Of a stretch of 64,000 nucleotides of DNA, positions 16,652 through 26,588 are shown piece by piece. Both the position numbers and the translations under genes were made by a program. Under the pieces are notes generated by a model. It worked only from the letters and a program-made list of their open reading frames with translations. It was not told the DNA's origin and ran no database searches. How positions within the stretch are numbered: the stretch's first letter is position 1; each line of letters begins with the position of its first letter. The DNA lies in the NCBI GenBank assembly GCA_965207705.1, contig OZ242292.1:744001-808000 (forward strand). The letters run 5' to 3'. The stretch is from JAAOII01 sp965207705. Lineage in GTDB: Bacteria > Pseudomonadota > Gammaproteobacteria > CBDBNL01 > JAAOII01.

Positions 16652-17323
16652 ATGAAGTCCAATGATGTAGTTTTAGTATCCACTAATCGCGGTAAAATAG
16701 TTGAAATAAAAGATTTGTTACAAACAACAAATATAAACCTGCTGCCAATATCTCAATTCACCCAACAAACAGCCCCCGAAGAGCAGTCAACCTTTGTTGA
16801 AAATGCCTTATCTAAGGCACGCTTTGGCGCAAAAATGAGTAATCTACCGGCACTTGCAGATGATTCTGGCATAGTAGTTCCTGCTTTGGATGGCAAGCCA
16901 GGAGTCCTATCCGCCAGGTATGCCCAAGAGGGCAGGGAACAAAATAGAGGGCAGAATGAGGTGCAGGATGGAGAGCATAGCTCCAACAAAGATGAAGAAC
17001 AATCTGTCGCTAATCGCCGTAAGCTTCTGACGGCAATGCAGAGCATGACGGGAAATGAAAGGAAGGCATTTTTTGTTTGTGTTATTGTCCTACTGCGTCA
17101 TCCATTGGACCCATTGCCTATTATCGCCAGCGGCGAATGGCGCGGAACTATAGTTATGGACTCTGCAGCAGAAAAAGGAAACAACGGTTTTGGTTATGAC
17201 CCGTTATTTTATATCCCCGAGCTAAACAAAACCTCCGCAGAATTACAAGAGGAAGAAAAGAATTCACTCAGTCATCGCGCTAAAGCAATGACTCAATTCA
17301 AGAAATTAATCTCAATAGAATAG
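16652..17323 (+). CDS. rdgB: dITP/XTP pyrophosphatase (Ham1 family)
   Basis: 223 residues. STNRGKIVEIKDLL is the N-terminal substrate-binding motif, ALADDSGIVVPALDGKPGV carries the catalytic Asp pair, NNGFGYDPLFYIPE binds the base, and LSHRAKAM near the C-terminus is the SHR motif. It hydrolyses non-canonical purine NTPs to monophosphates, keeping them out of DNA. E. coli RdgB has 197 residues; the extra length is a Gln/Glu/Asn-rich loop near residues 92-115 (EGREQNRGQNEVQDGEHSSN), one of several such inserts in this window. The gene is convergent with the giant GLUG gene. Confidence 0.92.
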   Translation: MKSNDVVLVSTNRGKIVEIKDLLQTTNINLLPISQFTQQTAPEEQSTFVENALSKARFGAKMSNLPALADDSGIVVPALDGKPGVLSARYAQEGREQNRGQNEVQDGEHSSNKDEEQSVANRRKLLTAMQSMTGNERKAFFVCVIVLLRHPLDPLPIIASGEWRGTIVMDSAAEKGNNGFGYDPLFYIPELNKTSAELQEEEKNSLSHRAKAMTQFKKLISIE

Positions 17324-17389
17324 ATGGAAACGTGTAAGCATGGGAACATAGAGACATAGCCAAATCCTAAGTCAGCACAAATTTCAACA

Positions 17390-20300
17390 CTAACGACAAG
17401 AGGATGCAGATAACGAAACATTATATAACGCATCATAATGACAATACTGGACTGCCGACTCTGGCAATAGTAACTCATCACTAACAGTATCCCGCGCAAA
17501 TAAAATCGGCGCTCTAGTAGTAGGGGCAAATATCCAGCCACTCAATATATCTCCTCTGCTTCTGTCACCCCAGCTGCTTGCTGGAAATACAGTTTGGTCA
17601 GGGAACACATACCGACTTTGGCTCATAGCTTCACAATTATTGGGAGGAAGGAAAGGCGGGATGCTTGCAAGTATGGTTCCATCCAATCCACAACCAAGTA
17701 ATTGATTTAAAGTTATGCTTCTTATGTATGGAGAGATTAATCCTACATCATAGGAATCAATTATATTTTGAAGTTGCACACTATTAACAGTACCAAACAG
17801 GGAAATAAAGCTCGTACTCCCTGAGCGACGCTCCACAGCATGACCGTACGAGCCATTAATCGTGCCATCGTCATACGCACCTATGAGAGACCCGAAAAGA
17901 TTAACTGAACTTGAATGAGAGATAGAATCTATCACTGCATGCGCATAAGAACTAATAATTTGCGAACCGCCTCTTTGTTGCCCCGCCAAACCACCTATGT
18001 TTCCTCCCCCTGAAATATGCATGGCGGCATAAGAGCTGCCTATTAATGCACCGCCCCCCATCATGTCTCCCACTAGCCCTCCTATGAAGAACGGGGAAAA
18101 TGAAGCATTAACAATTATATCCCCGCCAGCATAAGAATATAATATCGCAGAGTTGCCACTTTGCTGTCCAACTAAACCGCCTATACGCTCATTGCCAAAC
18201 AAAGAGCTAATCGCCCCCGAACCCATGATATCCCCACCAGAATAAATGCCAAGCAACCCGCCAATATAATCTATCCCCGATAAATTGCCATTAGCATTCA
18301 CTCTGGAAATGCTTTTTTGAGACATAACTCCCGCCAAAGCCCCTACATAAGAACGTCCTTGCAGGTTAAAATTGCTAAGAATCAAATTTTCCACCGAAGC
18401 ACCAGAAATCCCACTAAACAAGCCTATAAAATCTGTATTGCTGCGGTTAATAAACAAACCATCTATATCCCAATCATTGCCTGCAAAGTTTCCGCTAAAA
18501 GGAATATCTCCAACTCCCAAACAACTAGTGTTACCCGTCGTACATATACCAATGGGAGTAAAACCCTTAGCCCGTCCCATTTGAACATTCCAATTACGAG
18601 TGACAGCGGCTATTATATCGTTTCCAAGTTCATAACTCCCCCTAAGCTGCTCATTGAGATTATTACCATAGAGCCATTGATTGCCTGTATAGGAAGAACT
18701 GTCAAGCGCAACGCCAGTGTGATCCACCCCAGCTATTGCTTGTAGTTGATATACATTGTTAATAACATAAGGTTCATCTATTGCTCCATTGCCTATAATT
18801 CCAGGAGTATAAGGAGCGTTATCATAGTCATTCAAAAAGCCATCACTATCTTGGTCAAAAGCGCTAGTATAAAATTCCCTCCCACAAAAATTTCTATCCC
18901 TATCGCACAGTTGCTGTGCTGGATCTGACAGAACAAAAAAACTATTTAAGAACAGAATAGGATAACGATCTGCTGGACTAAACATCCAAGATGGCTTGTT
19001 ATTACTCGCATCCCAGTCCATCGGATTAAATATTTCTGCACCATTAACCAAACAATCAAGATTATCTGGCGCATCCATTAAGGGTACACCAGCTAATGAA
19101 CACCCTTGTAGCTGTTGTGTTGACACTGCGGCGCTATCAAACCTTGTTGCATCTAAACCGCTTATATTGAAATCCCAATAAGATGATACTGGAGTATAAG
19201 CAGGGATTGAAGTTCCTACTATGCCGTTAACTGATAGTCCCAAAGATACTCTCTCACTAAATGGAACCATTTTAGCCCCCGCATAAGAGGCAATTATTTC
19301 ACCTCCCGAATTAAAGCCAGCTATTCCTCCCGCATTCTGAGGAGTAGAATCAAAATTTGAACCTAACGTCATCAATCCCACATTGTAGCTCCTTTCAATT
19401 CTGCCAAGGTTCTCGCCTACTATGCCACCAATCATATCAGAACCACCTATTATTTCTCCTGCAAAATAACTGCCTGTTATAACGCTCCCGTTATTGTGCA
19501 GACCGACCAAGCCACCTACCATTTCCCATCCAGACACTTCCGCCGTTACTGCAGAGTTGCGAATGGAAAGCGAAGAACCTGCCCCAACAGAACCTTCCCC
19601 AACAATACCGCCTACCTTCTTTCCACTATCAAGAACAAATCTTCTATATTCCGCTGATATCTTTCCGCTTATACGTAGTGAGGAAATCTCGTTATTCGCA
19701 CCCATTACATAGCCAGCTACAGCCCCTACTTGAGAATTGCCTAATATAGAAACATCCTGAAGAATGAGGTCGCTTAATTGAGCCCCTTCAATTAAACCAA
19801 ATAAAGCAACGCCATTACCATTGCCATTGTCACTGTCACTGTCATTAGGAATATTAATAAAAAGTTCAGCAATAGAAAAATTATTACCTGAAAAACTGCC
19901 AGAGAATTTCATTACAGAAGCAGCCGAACAATCCCCCTTGCCGCAATTGCCTATAGGATAAAATCCCTGTCCTGACGGCAGAATACTCATTGCATCCCTT
20001 TCCCATGTTTGAGTTTCCTGTCCTCTTATATCCTGCCCTAAAGCATAATGCTTGGTGAGTTGGTCTGTGGCGTTATTGCCATAAAGCCATTTGTTGCCTG
20101 TATAGGAAGAACTGTTAAGCATAATACCGGTGTGATCTACTCCTGCTATTGCCTGTAGCTGATAGATGTTGTTGATAATATAAGGATTAATACTCGTCCC
20201 AAGCCCACTAATACTAAGCCCGTCATCAACGGGAAAAGCATCATACGCATTAGCAACTTTATCATTATCAAAATCTTGCGTATCAAGTTCATTGATGACA

Positions 20301-23300
20301 ATCCTTACCCAAGCATTTCCTCTCCTTCTCCCTATACCAGAACCAGATGTTTCCGTAGCACTAATTTCAATTTCATACTCTTGTTCAGATAGCACGCCGC
20401 TGATTGTAATATCCCCGCTACTTGAATCCACACTAAAAGGCAGCGAAATATCAAGAATTTCATATATAAAATCATTACCCTCAATATCTATTGCTTCAAC
20501 TTGCCCGATAAAAACTCCTACGCTCTTATTTAATGGCAGAAAGCTAAACGAATAAGGCGCAGCCAAAAATAACGGAGCGCGATTATCGGCGACTGCCGTG
20601 CATTTATCTGGATCTCGCTGACAATACTGTTGTTGCACCGAAGGCAGCAAGTACTGCTGTTGATTGATGTCAAAAGCATAAAGAGTTGGATATTCATTCG
20701 CAGGAGCAAAAATCCAGCCGCTCTGAATACCACCTTCCCTGCTGCCACTCCATTGGGTAATTGGAAATATTTTTTGCCCTTGATATGAACAATCGGTGTC
20801 TGGCGGCGCGCCACTAACAACATTGCCACCCCAAGCGCATCCTTGCAGTTGCGAAGTCCTAAGCCCGATGCCAGCCCGAGAGGATTCTTGCTTACTGGCG
20901 CTAATATCCCAGTAGTGAGGTAAAGTTGGCAGGCCTAAATTGGAAGAAACCGAGGCACCTATTAGCCCGCCTGTATCTGTCTCGCCTGTGACTTGCCCTA
21001 TTGAATAAACAGCATTGAAGAATTGGTAGCTCTGCACAGATCCTGCTAAACCACCCACAGAACTCTTGCCAGTTACACTCCCAGTGGCATATACATTATC
21101 GACAACAGCATCAGACGCTGGTACAGAACCGAATAATCCTCCAACTAGGTCACTGCCGTTAACATTACCAGTGGCATAAGAATAGCTAACTTTCCCCACA
21201 ACTAATTCTCCAACTAACCCGCCAACTTGCTCTCTTCCGCTAACACTGCCTGTGGCATAAGAAAATATAATGCTTCCGCCACTTTGTCCTACCAAGCCCC
21301 CACTGACGGCATTCATAGTGGTTACACTGCCACTAGCAAAAGAAGAACTCATAGATCCGAGAAAAACACCTACCAGTCCTCCTCCTTTCTTATAGCACAA
21401 TACATTAACCTCAGCAGATGAGTTGCTTATCATAGAAGCACCTGCAGTTATTGCGTATTTTCCCACTAAACCGCCGCAATTCTCACCCGTCCCCTGAACC
21501 AAGCCACTAGCTCGGACAGAATCTATTCTACTTGCGCCAAATAAAACTCCCACCAAAGAAGCACTATTGAGATAACCTGTTATGTCTACTCCAACAAGAT
21601 TGACTGAAGTTATATTGGCATTGTCTATTACTCTAAAAAGAGCTACCCCACTGCCTCTTACATCTGTATCCTGACGTTGTATAAACAGATCGTGAATTGT
21701 ATAACCACGTCCAACAAAAGAGCCAGTAAAGGGGGCGGTGTTAACGCTAATTCTACAAAGTAGCATAATACATCTTCCTATTGGCGTGAAACCTTGCACA
21801 CTGTCAGTTACATTAGAACGCCAAGAGCGGGTTGCAGCTGCCTGAATATCGCCACCTAAAGCATAGTGTTTGCCAAGCTGCTCCTCTTCATCTGTTCCAT
21901 ATAACCAGTTATTACTAGAAAATATTGAATTACTAAGCACGGTTTTCGTATGGTCCACTCCAGCCATTGCTTGCAGCTGATAAACCGTGTAAACCACATA
22001 AGGGTTTGATGGCTCGCCTCTTCCCACCAGATGAGTTGTGGAATTAAAAGGCAGGGCATCATAGTTATTTATAAAACCATCGGCATCAGCATCATTATCA
22101 AAATTGGTTTGAATCAGGACAGCGGCAGTATAGATTTCGTTGGTATTTTGCGTGGAGGTTGCAACAGCCGTTACTTGATATTCATCTTTAACGATATTGT
22201 GTGGCGCAGCTGCCGAACTATTTAATGTTATTTCCCCACTAACTGCTCCAATAATAAAAATATCCGCATCCTGCCCCTGTAGCTGATATCTAACTGGGGG
22301 GCTATATGCTCTGGTATTGAGCGTCCCAACTACATTCTGTGGGTTAGTTGCATTATGCGGCAATGAAAACACATAAGGAAGTCCGACAAAACCTGGAGCT
22401 ATATTAATAGTAATATCCTTGCGGACACTAATAGCATAATCTGTTATATTTATTGCAAAAATTGCATCATCAAAAGCCGTCCTATTATATATAAGAGTAA
22501 GGTTGGCACTACGTTGATTAATTGGAGTGAATGAATGGTCTACAATTAAATCAGGCGTAATTTGAGTGAGAGTAAATGTCAAATCATCACCTGCCTCGGT
22601 TGCCATCAAGTCATCACCATTTGATATATTAACTAATTGAACAGTTGCATTACTATCGTTCACATTAATCATTAATATATCAAAAGAAGGGAGAGCATTA
22701 ACTTCTAAAACATCAACTTCTACAACATTAACTTCTAAAACATTAACTCTAAAACTAACAATAGTGCTGCCATCTGCATCTGTAACATTGATGGTAATAA
22801 GCGAGGAACCAGCCCTACCATGCTGCGGACGTATTTCAAGGGTTGCGAAGCTACTCCCCTGCTCATAAGCAAAAGATAAAGGGTTTGGAAAAAGTATAAG
22901 ATTATCAGCAGTAATACTAAAATTTAACTGCTGCGTGTAATTACCGCCATCACTAATCCCCAACAAGGTTATATTAACAAAGGTACTCTGTGATATGCTG
23001 ATATCACCAATAGGATGAATTATTGGCGGACAATTATTTTCCAGCTTACATTTTGAAGACATATCTATAGGCAAAATAGAGGGATCTACTTGATTGCCGA
23101 TGCGAATAAGAGGATACTCATCAGCTGTTCCAAAATCCCAGCCATAAATAATATTTTCATAAGATTTATTGCCCCAAGAACGTGACAGAAAAATATCATC
23201 GCATGTCAAATCAGGTCTTGCAGTAGCCAATCTATTTTCATCTAAAGCGCACCCTTTTAATTGTTCGGTGGTTAATTTGTGAGATCCCGACAAGTTTCCT

Positions 23301-24625
23301 TCATTTAAGCTTCCAACAGCTTCTATATTTTTAGCAATTTCTTCGCCCCAATAGCTATCCTGTATCTTGGCTGCCATAAGATTATCATTCACTAAGCCCC
23401 CTGAGATGTTACTATATAAAGGAGTTAGTGTATAGATTCCCTCTATATTTTTTCCATTAACAGATGCTATCCCGCCAGAATGAGTTCCACTAACAGAAAC
23501 GGTAGAATAAGATGTTGACATGTTGCCATTATTCATTCCCACCAATCCGCCTGAACGACTATCGCATCTAATTCTACCACTAGCATAAGAAGCAATAATA
23601 GAAGCATCAAGATTATTTACTCCTACTAATCCGCCCGCCCCTTCATCACAACCAATTAATGCATGCGAATACGAAGCAATAATCAACCCATCATTCATCC
23701 CGCTTATACCTCCTACAATTGAATTGGTAAAAAAACCAGCATTAGCAGAAGAAGAAATTATTCTTCCTTTATTGACTCCAGCAATCCCACCAATATTGTT
23801 TGACCCAGATATTATGCCAGCAAAAGAAGAACTATTTATCTGCCCATAATTAATTCCAGCAATACCGCCAAGTATTCTACCGTCAAGTTTGGGAGAACTT
23901 ATACCATCCCTTGTTATGGAACCAGCAAAATCAGCTGCTGTTATGCTGCCTCGGTTAACGCCTATAATACCTCCTAAAGTATTATTGCCTGCAATATCAG
24001 CGGCAATATTGATTTGACTAATAGAACTATTGTAACTAACTCCCACCAATACTCCCCCTCGCAAGGAAACATTAACAAAAGCAAAGTTCATATTTATATT
24101 GCGAAGGGTTGCTGAATTCACCACTCCAAACAATCCAATATCAGCCGCTGAACCGTTATTTATAAATAAATGGCTAATCGTAAAACCGTTACCTTCAAAT
24201 GTTGCGTTCCAAGGATTGTCCGCGCTACCAATGGGCTGCCATCCCGCTGCGCTTATCCAAGATTGGTTTACAATTCCCCGCTCATAATTCTGCGGATTTC
24301 TGAAATCAAGTGAGCGATTAAGCTCGTAACCAAAACAACCAACAGGGCATCCCGAGAACTCAAAAGTGGCATTTTTATTATGCACAGAATGGTCGGGAAC
24401 TCCATTGCCATCAAGATCGCTTGTCATGGAAAAAAGCTTGTCTAACGAGTGAATTTCAATTAACCCATCTCTATCCTTATCAACTATGATTATTTGAGGA
24501 TCGAGGGGATTGAAGTTAGTTGGTGAAGCAGGAACACTATTTACAAAGGTTTTTTTCTCACAAGCAATCAGCCCAACAAAACAAACCCCGATGATGAGCA
24601 ATCTAAAGCTATGAATAAGTAACAT
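17390..24625 (-). CDS. Giant GLUG-repeat surface lipoprotein (~2411 aa)
   Basis: From the ATG at 24625 the protein starts MLLIHSFRLL, with a lipoprotein signal ending in GLIAC (lipidated Cys). Four large modules follow. Each has a calcium-loop lead-in (DADADGFINNYD, DQDSDGFLNDYD), a YxLQAxAGVDHT linker in modules 2-4, and many GLUG repeats (GGLVGxNxG.I..SYA). Between modules are cadherin-like stretches. Modules start near + strand 24500, 22050, 20260 and 18850. GLUG proteins are beta-solenoid-like surface or adhesion proteins; the ligand is unknown. Longer starts (ATG 24679, GTG 24694) overlap an msrB remnant in another frame, so the extra N-terminal codons are probably not used. TATTAT lies 4 nt before the chosen ATG. 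Confidence 0.8.
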   Translation of the reverse strand: MLLIHSFRLLIIGVCFVGLIACEKKTFVNSVPASPTNFNPLDPQIIIVDKDRDGLIEIHSLDKLFSMTSDLDGNGVPDHSVHNKNATFEFSGCPVGCFGYELNRSLDFRNPQNYERGIVNQSWISAAGWQPIGSADNPWNATFEGNGFTISHLFINNGSAADIGLFGVVNSATLRNINMNFAFVNVSLRGGVLVGVSYNSSISQINIAADIAGNNTLGGIIGVNRGSITAADFAGSITRDGISSPKLDGRILGGIAGINYGQINSSSFAGIISGSNNIGGIAGVNKGRIISSSANAGFFTNSIVGGISGMNDGLIIASYSHALIGCDEGAGGLVGVNNLDASIIASYASGRIRCDSRSGGLVGMNNGNMSTSYSTVSVSGTHSGGIASVNGKNIEGIYTLTPLYSNISGGLVNDNLMAAKIQDSYWGEEIAKNIEAVGSLNEGNLSGSHKLTTEQLKGCALDENRLATARPDLTCDDIFLSRSWGNKSYENIIYGWDFGTADEYPLIRIGNQVDPSILPIDMSSKCKLENNCPPIIHPIGDISISQSTFVNITLLGISDGGNYTQQLNFSITADNLILFPNPLSFAYEQGSSFATLEIRPQHGRAGSSLITINVTDADGSTIVSFRVNVLEVNVVEVDVLEVNALPSFDILMINVNDSNATVQLVNISNGDDLMATEAGDDLTFTLTQITPDLIVDHSFTPINQRSANLTLIYNRTAFDDAIFAINITDYAISVRKDITINIAPGFVGLPYVFSLPHNATNPQNVVGTLNTRAYSPPVRYQLQGQDADIFIIGAVSGEITLNSSAAAPHNIVKDEYQVTAVATSTQNTNEIYTAAVLIQTNFDNDADADGFINNYDALPFNSTTHLVGRGEPSNPYVVYTVYQLQAMAGVDHTKTVLSNSIFSSNNWLYGTDEEEQLGKHYALGGDIQAAATRSWRSNVTDSVQGFTPIGRCIMLLCRISVNTAPFTGSFVGRGYTIHDLFIQRQDTDVRGSGVALFRVIDNANITSVNLVGVDITGYLNSASLVGVLFGASRIDSVRASGLVQGTGENCGGLVGKYAITAGASMISNSSAEVNVLCYKKGGGLVGVFLGSMSSSFASGSVTTMNAVSGGLVGQSGGSIIFSYATGSVSGREQVGGLVGELVVGKVSYSYATGNVNGSDLVGGLFGSVPASDAVVDNVYATGSVTGKSSVGGLAGSVQSYQFFNAVYSIGQVTGETDTGGLIGASVSSNLGLPTLPHYWDISASKQESSRAGIGLRTSQLQGCAWGGNVVSGAPPDTDCSYQGQKIFPITQWSGSREGGIQSGWIFAPANEYPTLYAFDINQQQYLLPSVQQQYCQRDPDKCTAVADNRAPLFLAAPYSFSFLPLNKSVGVFIGQVEAIDIEGNDFIYEILDISLPFSVDSSSGDITISGVLSEQEYEIEISATETSGSGIGRRRGNAWVRIVINELDTQDFDNDKVANAYDAFPVDDGLSISGLGTSINPYIINNIYQLQAIAGVDHTGIMLNSSSYTGNKWLYGNNATDQLTKHYALGQDIRGQETQTWERDAMSILPSGQGFYPIGNCGKGDCSAASVMKFSGSFSGNNFSIAELFINIPNDSDSDNGNGNGVALFGLIEGAQLSDLILQDVSILGNSQVGAVAGYVMGANNEISSLRISGKISAEYRRFVLDSGKKVGGIVGEGSVGAGSSLSIRNSAVTAEVSGWEMVGGLVGLHNNGSVITGSYFAGEIIGGSDMIGGIVGENLGRIERSYNVGLMTLGSNFDSTPQNAGGIAGFNSGGEIIASYAGAKMVPFSERVSLGLSVNGIVGTSIPAYTPVSSYWDFNISGLDATRFDSAAVSTQQLQGCSLAGVPLMDAPDNLDCLVNGAEIFNPMDWDASNNKPSWMFSPADRYPILFLNSFFVLSDPAQQLCDRDRNFCGREFYTSAFDQDSDGFLNDYDNAPYTPGIIGNGAIDEPYVINNVYQLQAIAGVDHTGVALDSSSYTGNQWLYGNNLNEQLRGSYELGNDIIAAVTRNWNVQMGRAKGFTPIGICTTGNTSCLGVGDIPFSGNFAGNDWDIDGLFINRSNTDFIGLFSGISGASVENLILSNFNLQGRSYVGALAGVMSQKSISRVNANGNLSGIDYIGGLLGIYSGGDIMGSGAISSLFGNERIGGLVGQQSGNSAILYSYAGGDIIVNASFSPFFIGGLVGDMMGGGALIGSSYAAMHISGGGNIGGLAGQQRGGSQIISSYAHAVIDSISHSSSVNLFGSLIGAYDDGTINGSYGHAVERRSGSTSFISLFGTVNSVQLQNIIDSYDVGLISPYIRSITLNQLLGCGLDGTILASIPPFLPPNNCEAMSQSRYVFPDQTVFPASSWGDRSRGDILSGWIFAPTTRAPILFARDTVSDELLLPESAVQYCHYDALYNVSLSASSCR

Positions 24626-24752
24626 TTTTATAATACTCACCGCTAAAGAGTTTTTCAGTTCTTCCTTCTTGCGTGACATGATATTGCATATCACTCAGTT
24701 CTTCTTTTAACTGTTTTATACTTATTTGACCATTATTATTGCCATTAGTCAT
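24609..24752 (-). pseudogene. msrB: 5' remnant of methionine sulfoxide reductase B
   Basis: A 47-codon frame from ATG 24750-24752 to TAG 24609-24611. Residues 10-43 read ISIKQLKEELSDMQYHVTQE, then GRTEKLFSGEYYKN, matching the MsrB start (LxxxLxxMQYxVTQxxGTExxFxGEYxxN). The frame then stops; the zinc cysteines, CGWPSF and the RYCxNS catalytic end are all missing here and are not visible on the far side of the GLUG gene. The GLUG start lies inside this remnant in another frame, so the insertion or rearrangement bringing the GLUG gene probably broke msrB and captured its 5' end. The remnant could still be translated. Confidence 0.65.
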
Positions 24753-24915
24753 TATATTTCTTTGCTCAGTTACATCATTATTATCGCATCACATAGCTTC
24801 CTTCAAGTAACACTTATTTTTTTCAGTAACACTTATATTCTACTATAATATCTATGTTTTCAATAATTTTGTATAATCATTCATACAAAGAGAAAATTTT
24901 TATTTTTTGATTAAT

Positions 24916-25758
24916 ATGAAACAAAATAGATACCTGAGAGTTTTATCAATAGCAACATCTTTACTGCTTGCTGGATGTTCCATCCCCGGTCCAAGTGAAA
25001 AAGATAAGAGGGGCTGGAAAGATTTAACCGTCTATTCTTTACCATTACCTAATGATATTGGCGGTTCCATTACCTATAACTTAGAAGGAGAACAGGATGG
25101 GCAAAGAGTTATTTTTATGCACGGCACCCCAGGTGACCGCGGCGCCTGGGCGACATATATAACAAATGTCCCACAAGGACTGCAATATCTCAGCATAGAC
25201 CGTCCCGCTTTTGGTGATAGCGATCCAATGGAAGCCCTGCCCATAATGCGCCAGGCAGAGATATTTGAGAAGTTTTTACAAACCAATAAAAAAGGGCAGA
25301 AACCCATTTTAGTTGGTCATTCTTATGGCGGAACCTTAGCCGCAATAATGGCGGCGCTTTATCCAGATAAGATAGGGTCAATAGTTATCTTAGCTGGTTC
25401 GGTGAGCCCTAACTTAGATAATCCTCCCTCAATCCAAAAAGTAGGACAATATCCGCCTTTTATATACCTACTACCTAGTGGACTAAGAAAAGCCAATGAT
25501 GAAGTTATAGCCCTGATTGAAGAATCAAAAATATTCCCCTCGTTATGGCAAAAAATTACAATCCCAGTAGTAGTATTACAAGGAGAAGTAGACCCTCTGG
25601 TCTCAGTGAAGAATGTAGATTATATGAATGAGAAGATGACAAATGCTAAACTTGACATAACTGTCTTAGAGGGGGTAAATCATTTTTTACCCTGGAACTC
25701 AGTTGAACATGTCAAAGAAACTATAAACAAAGCATTGGCTTATGCAAACCAAAATTAA
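24916..25758 (+). CDS. Alpha/beta-hydrolase lipoprotein
   Basis: 280 residues from the ATG at 24916. A lipoprotein signal peptide ends in SLLLAGCS (lipidated Cys near residue 21). The hydrolase fold shows the oxyanion segment MHGTPGDRGAW, nucleophile elbow VGHSYGGTLA (Ser), an acid in LQGEVDPLV and a catalytic His in GVNHFLPW. It is probably an outer- or inner-membrane-anchored serine hydrolase; the substrate is unknown. An in-frame TTG at 24907 would add three residues. It is divergent from the GLUG gene across about 160 nt with several TATAAT-like boxes and a duplicated agtaacacttat. Confidence 0.8.
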   Translation: MKQNRYLRVLSIATSLLLAGCSIPGPSEKDKRGWKDLTVYSLPLPNDIGGSITYNLEGEQDGQRVIFMHGTPGDRGAWATYITNVPQGLQYLSIDRPAFGDSDPMEALPIMRQAEIFEKFLQTNKKGQKPILVGHSYGGTLAAIMAALYPDKIGSIVILAGSVSPNLDNPPSIQKVGQYPPFIYLLPSGLRKANDEVIALIEESKIFPSLWQKITIPVVVLQGEVDPLVSVKNVDYMNEKMTNAKLDITVLEGVNHFLPWNSVEHVKETINKALAYANQN

Positions 25759-25796
25759 ACCTAAGGAATTAAACCCCAGGAATTAAATAAAGTTGT

Positions 25797-26435
25797 CTAT
25801 TCTGCCACCTGAACCTTGGCAGCGCGCAATAAGCGATTTTCAATCATATACCCCTTTTGAATAACTATTATTATGCTCCCACTTTCTTTGCCTGGCACCT
25901 TAACTTTAGATAATGCCTCATGATACTCAGGGTTAAACTTATCTCCAAGCGGGTTTAATTCTTTTATGTTGAATCTCTTAAGAACATCTAACAAGGTTTG
26001 ATAAGTTAGCTCAACTCCTTGATACATTGATGCTTCTGTGGATTTTTCTGTGGATTTTTCCGCGGATGCTTCTGCAGATTTTTTTACTTGCGTTGCTTTA
26101 TCCCCTGCACCCCCGCCTTTTCCTGGATTATACGCAGATAATGCCTTTTCTAAATTGTCTACAGTTTCAAGCAAAGAAGATGCCAATTCCGCAGTGCCAG
26201 AAGACCTTGCCTTAGTCAATTCCTGCGCAAAGCGTTTATGAGCATTTTGAATCTCCGCCTGCAAGCGTAGATTCTCATCTTTTGACTCCTGCAAATTAGC
26301 CATCAACTCTTGCGTTTTATTAGCATCCTTTTTCTTTGATGGTTTTGATTGTTTATTATCTATCCCCTTACGTGCAACTTCTACTTCTGCTTCTATTTCC
26401 TCTCCCATCTTTCCTTTATCATCTTGATTTTTCAT
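25797..26435 (-). CDS. grpE: GrpE nucleotide exchange factor
   Basis: About 212 residues from the ATG at 26435; a GTG at 26447 would add four. The central region is a long coiled coil (LMANLQESKDENLRLQAEIQ) and the C-terminal beta domain has the signature GSIIIVIQKGYMIENRLLRA. GrpE releases ADP from DnaK. The N-terminus is lysine- and glutamate-rich, and a duplicated SAEKSTEKSTEAS stretch interrupts the helical hairpin. dnaK is not in the window; dnaJ is at 53418, so the chaperone genes are split. Divergent from the TRAP permease. Confidence 0.88.
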   Translation of the reverse strand: MKNQDDKGKMGEEIEAEVEVARKGIDNKQSKPSKKKDANKTQELMANLQESKDENLRLQAEIQNAHKRFAQELTKARSSGTAELASSLLETVDNLEKALSAYNPGKGGGAGDKATQVKKSAEASAEKSTEKSTEASMYQGVELTYQTLLDVLKRFNIKELNPLGDKFNPEYHEALSKVKVPGKESGSIIIVIQKGYMIENRLLRAAKVQVAE

Positions 26436-26504
26436 ACGTTTTTCCACTAGCTTTCCAATATTAAAATAATCTACCTTAATATATTGTATAAAATGTTAAT
26501 CAAA

Positions 26505-26532
26505 ATAATATCAAATTAGAGGGGTTTTTCAA
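26505..26532 (-). promoter_or_regulatory. Promoter upstream of grpE (TTGAAA-16-TATTAT)
   Basis: On the minus strand TTGAAA (26527-26532), a 16-nt spacer and TATTAT (26505-26510) form a sigma70-like promoter about 70 nt before the grpE start. A sigma32 heat-shock element is not convincing: CCCC follows the TTGAAA after only 2 nt. Confidence 0.4.
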
Positions 26533-26588
26533 CAAACACAGTATAAAATTAACCTCAATGTAATTTAATAAACTAATAGGAATTAACT

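Noticed and set aside
17293..17541. Leftward frame at the 3' end of the GLUG gene as the missing msrB end
   Set aside because: No zinc cysteines, CGWPSF or RYCxNS motif; the VEICADLGFGY resemblance is too weak.
26505..26535. Sigma32 heat-shock promoter for grpE
   Set aside because: CCCC follows TTGAAA after 2 nt and not the 13-15 nt a heat-shock promoter needs.
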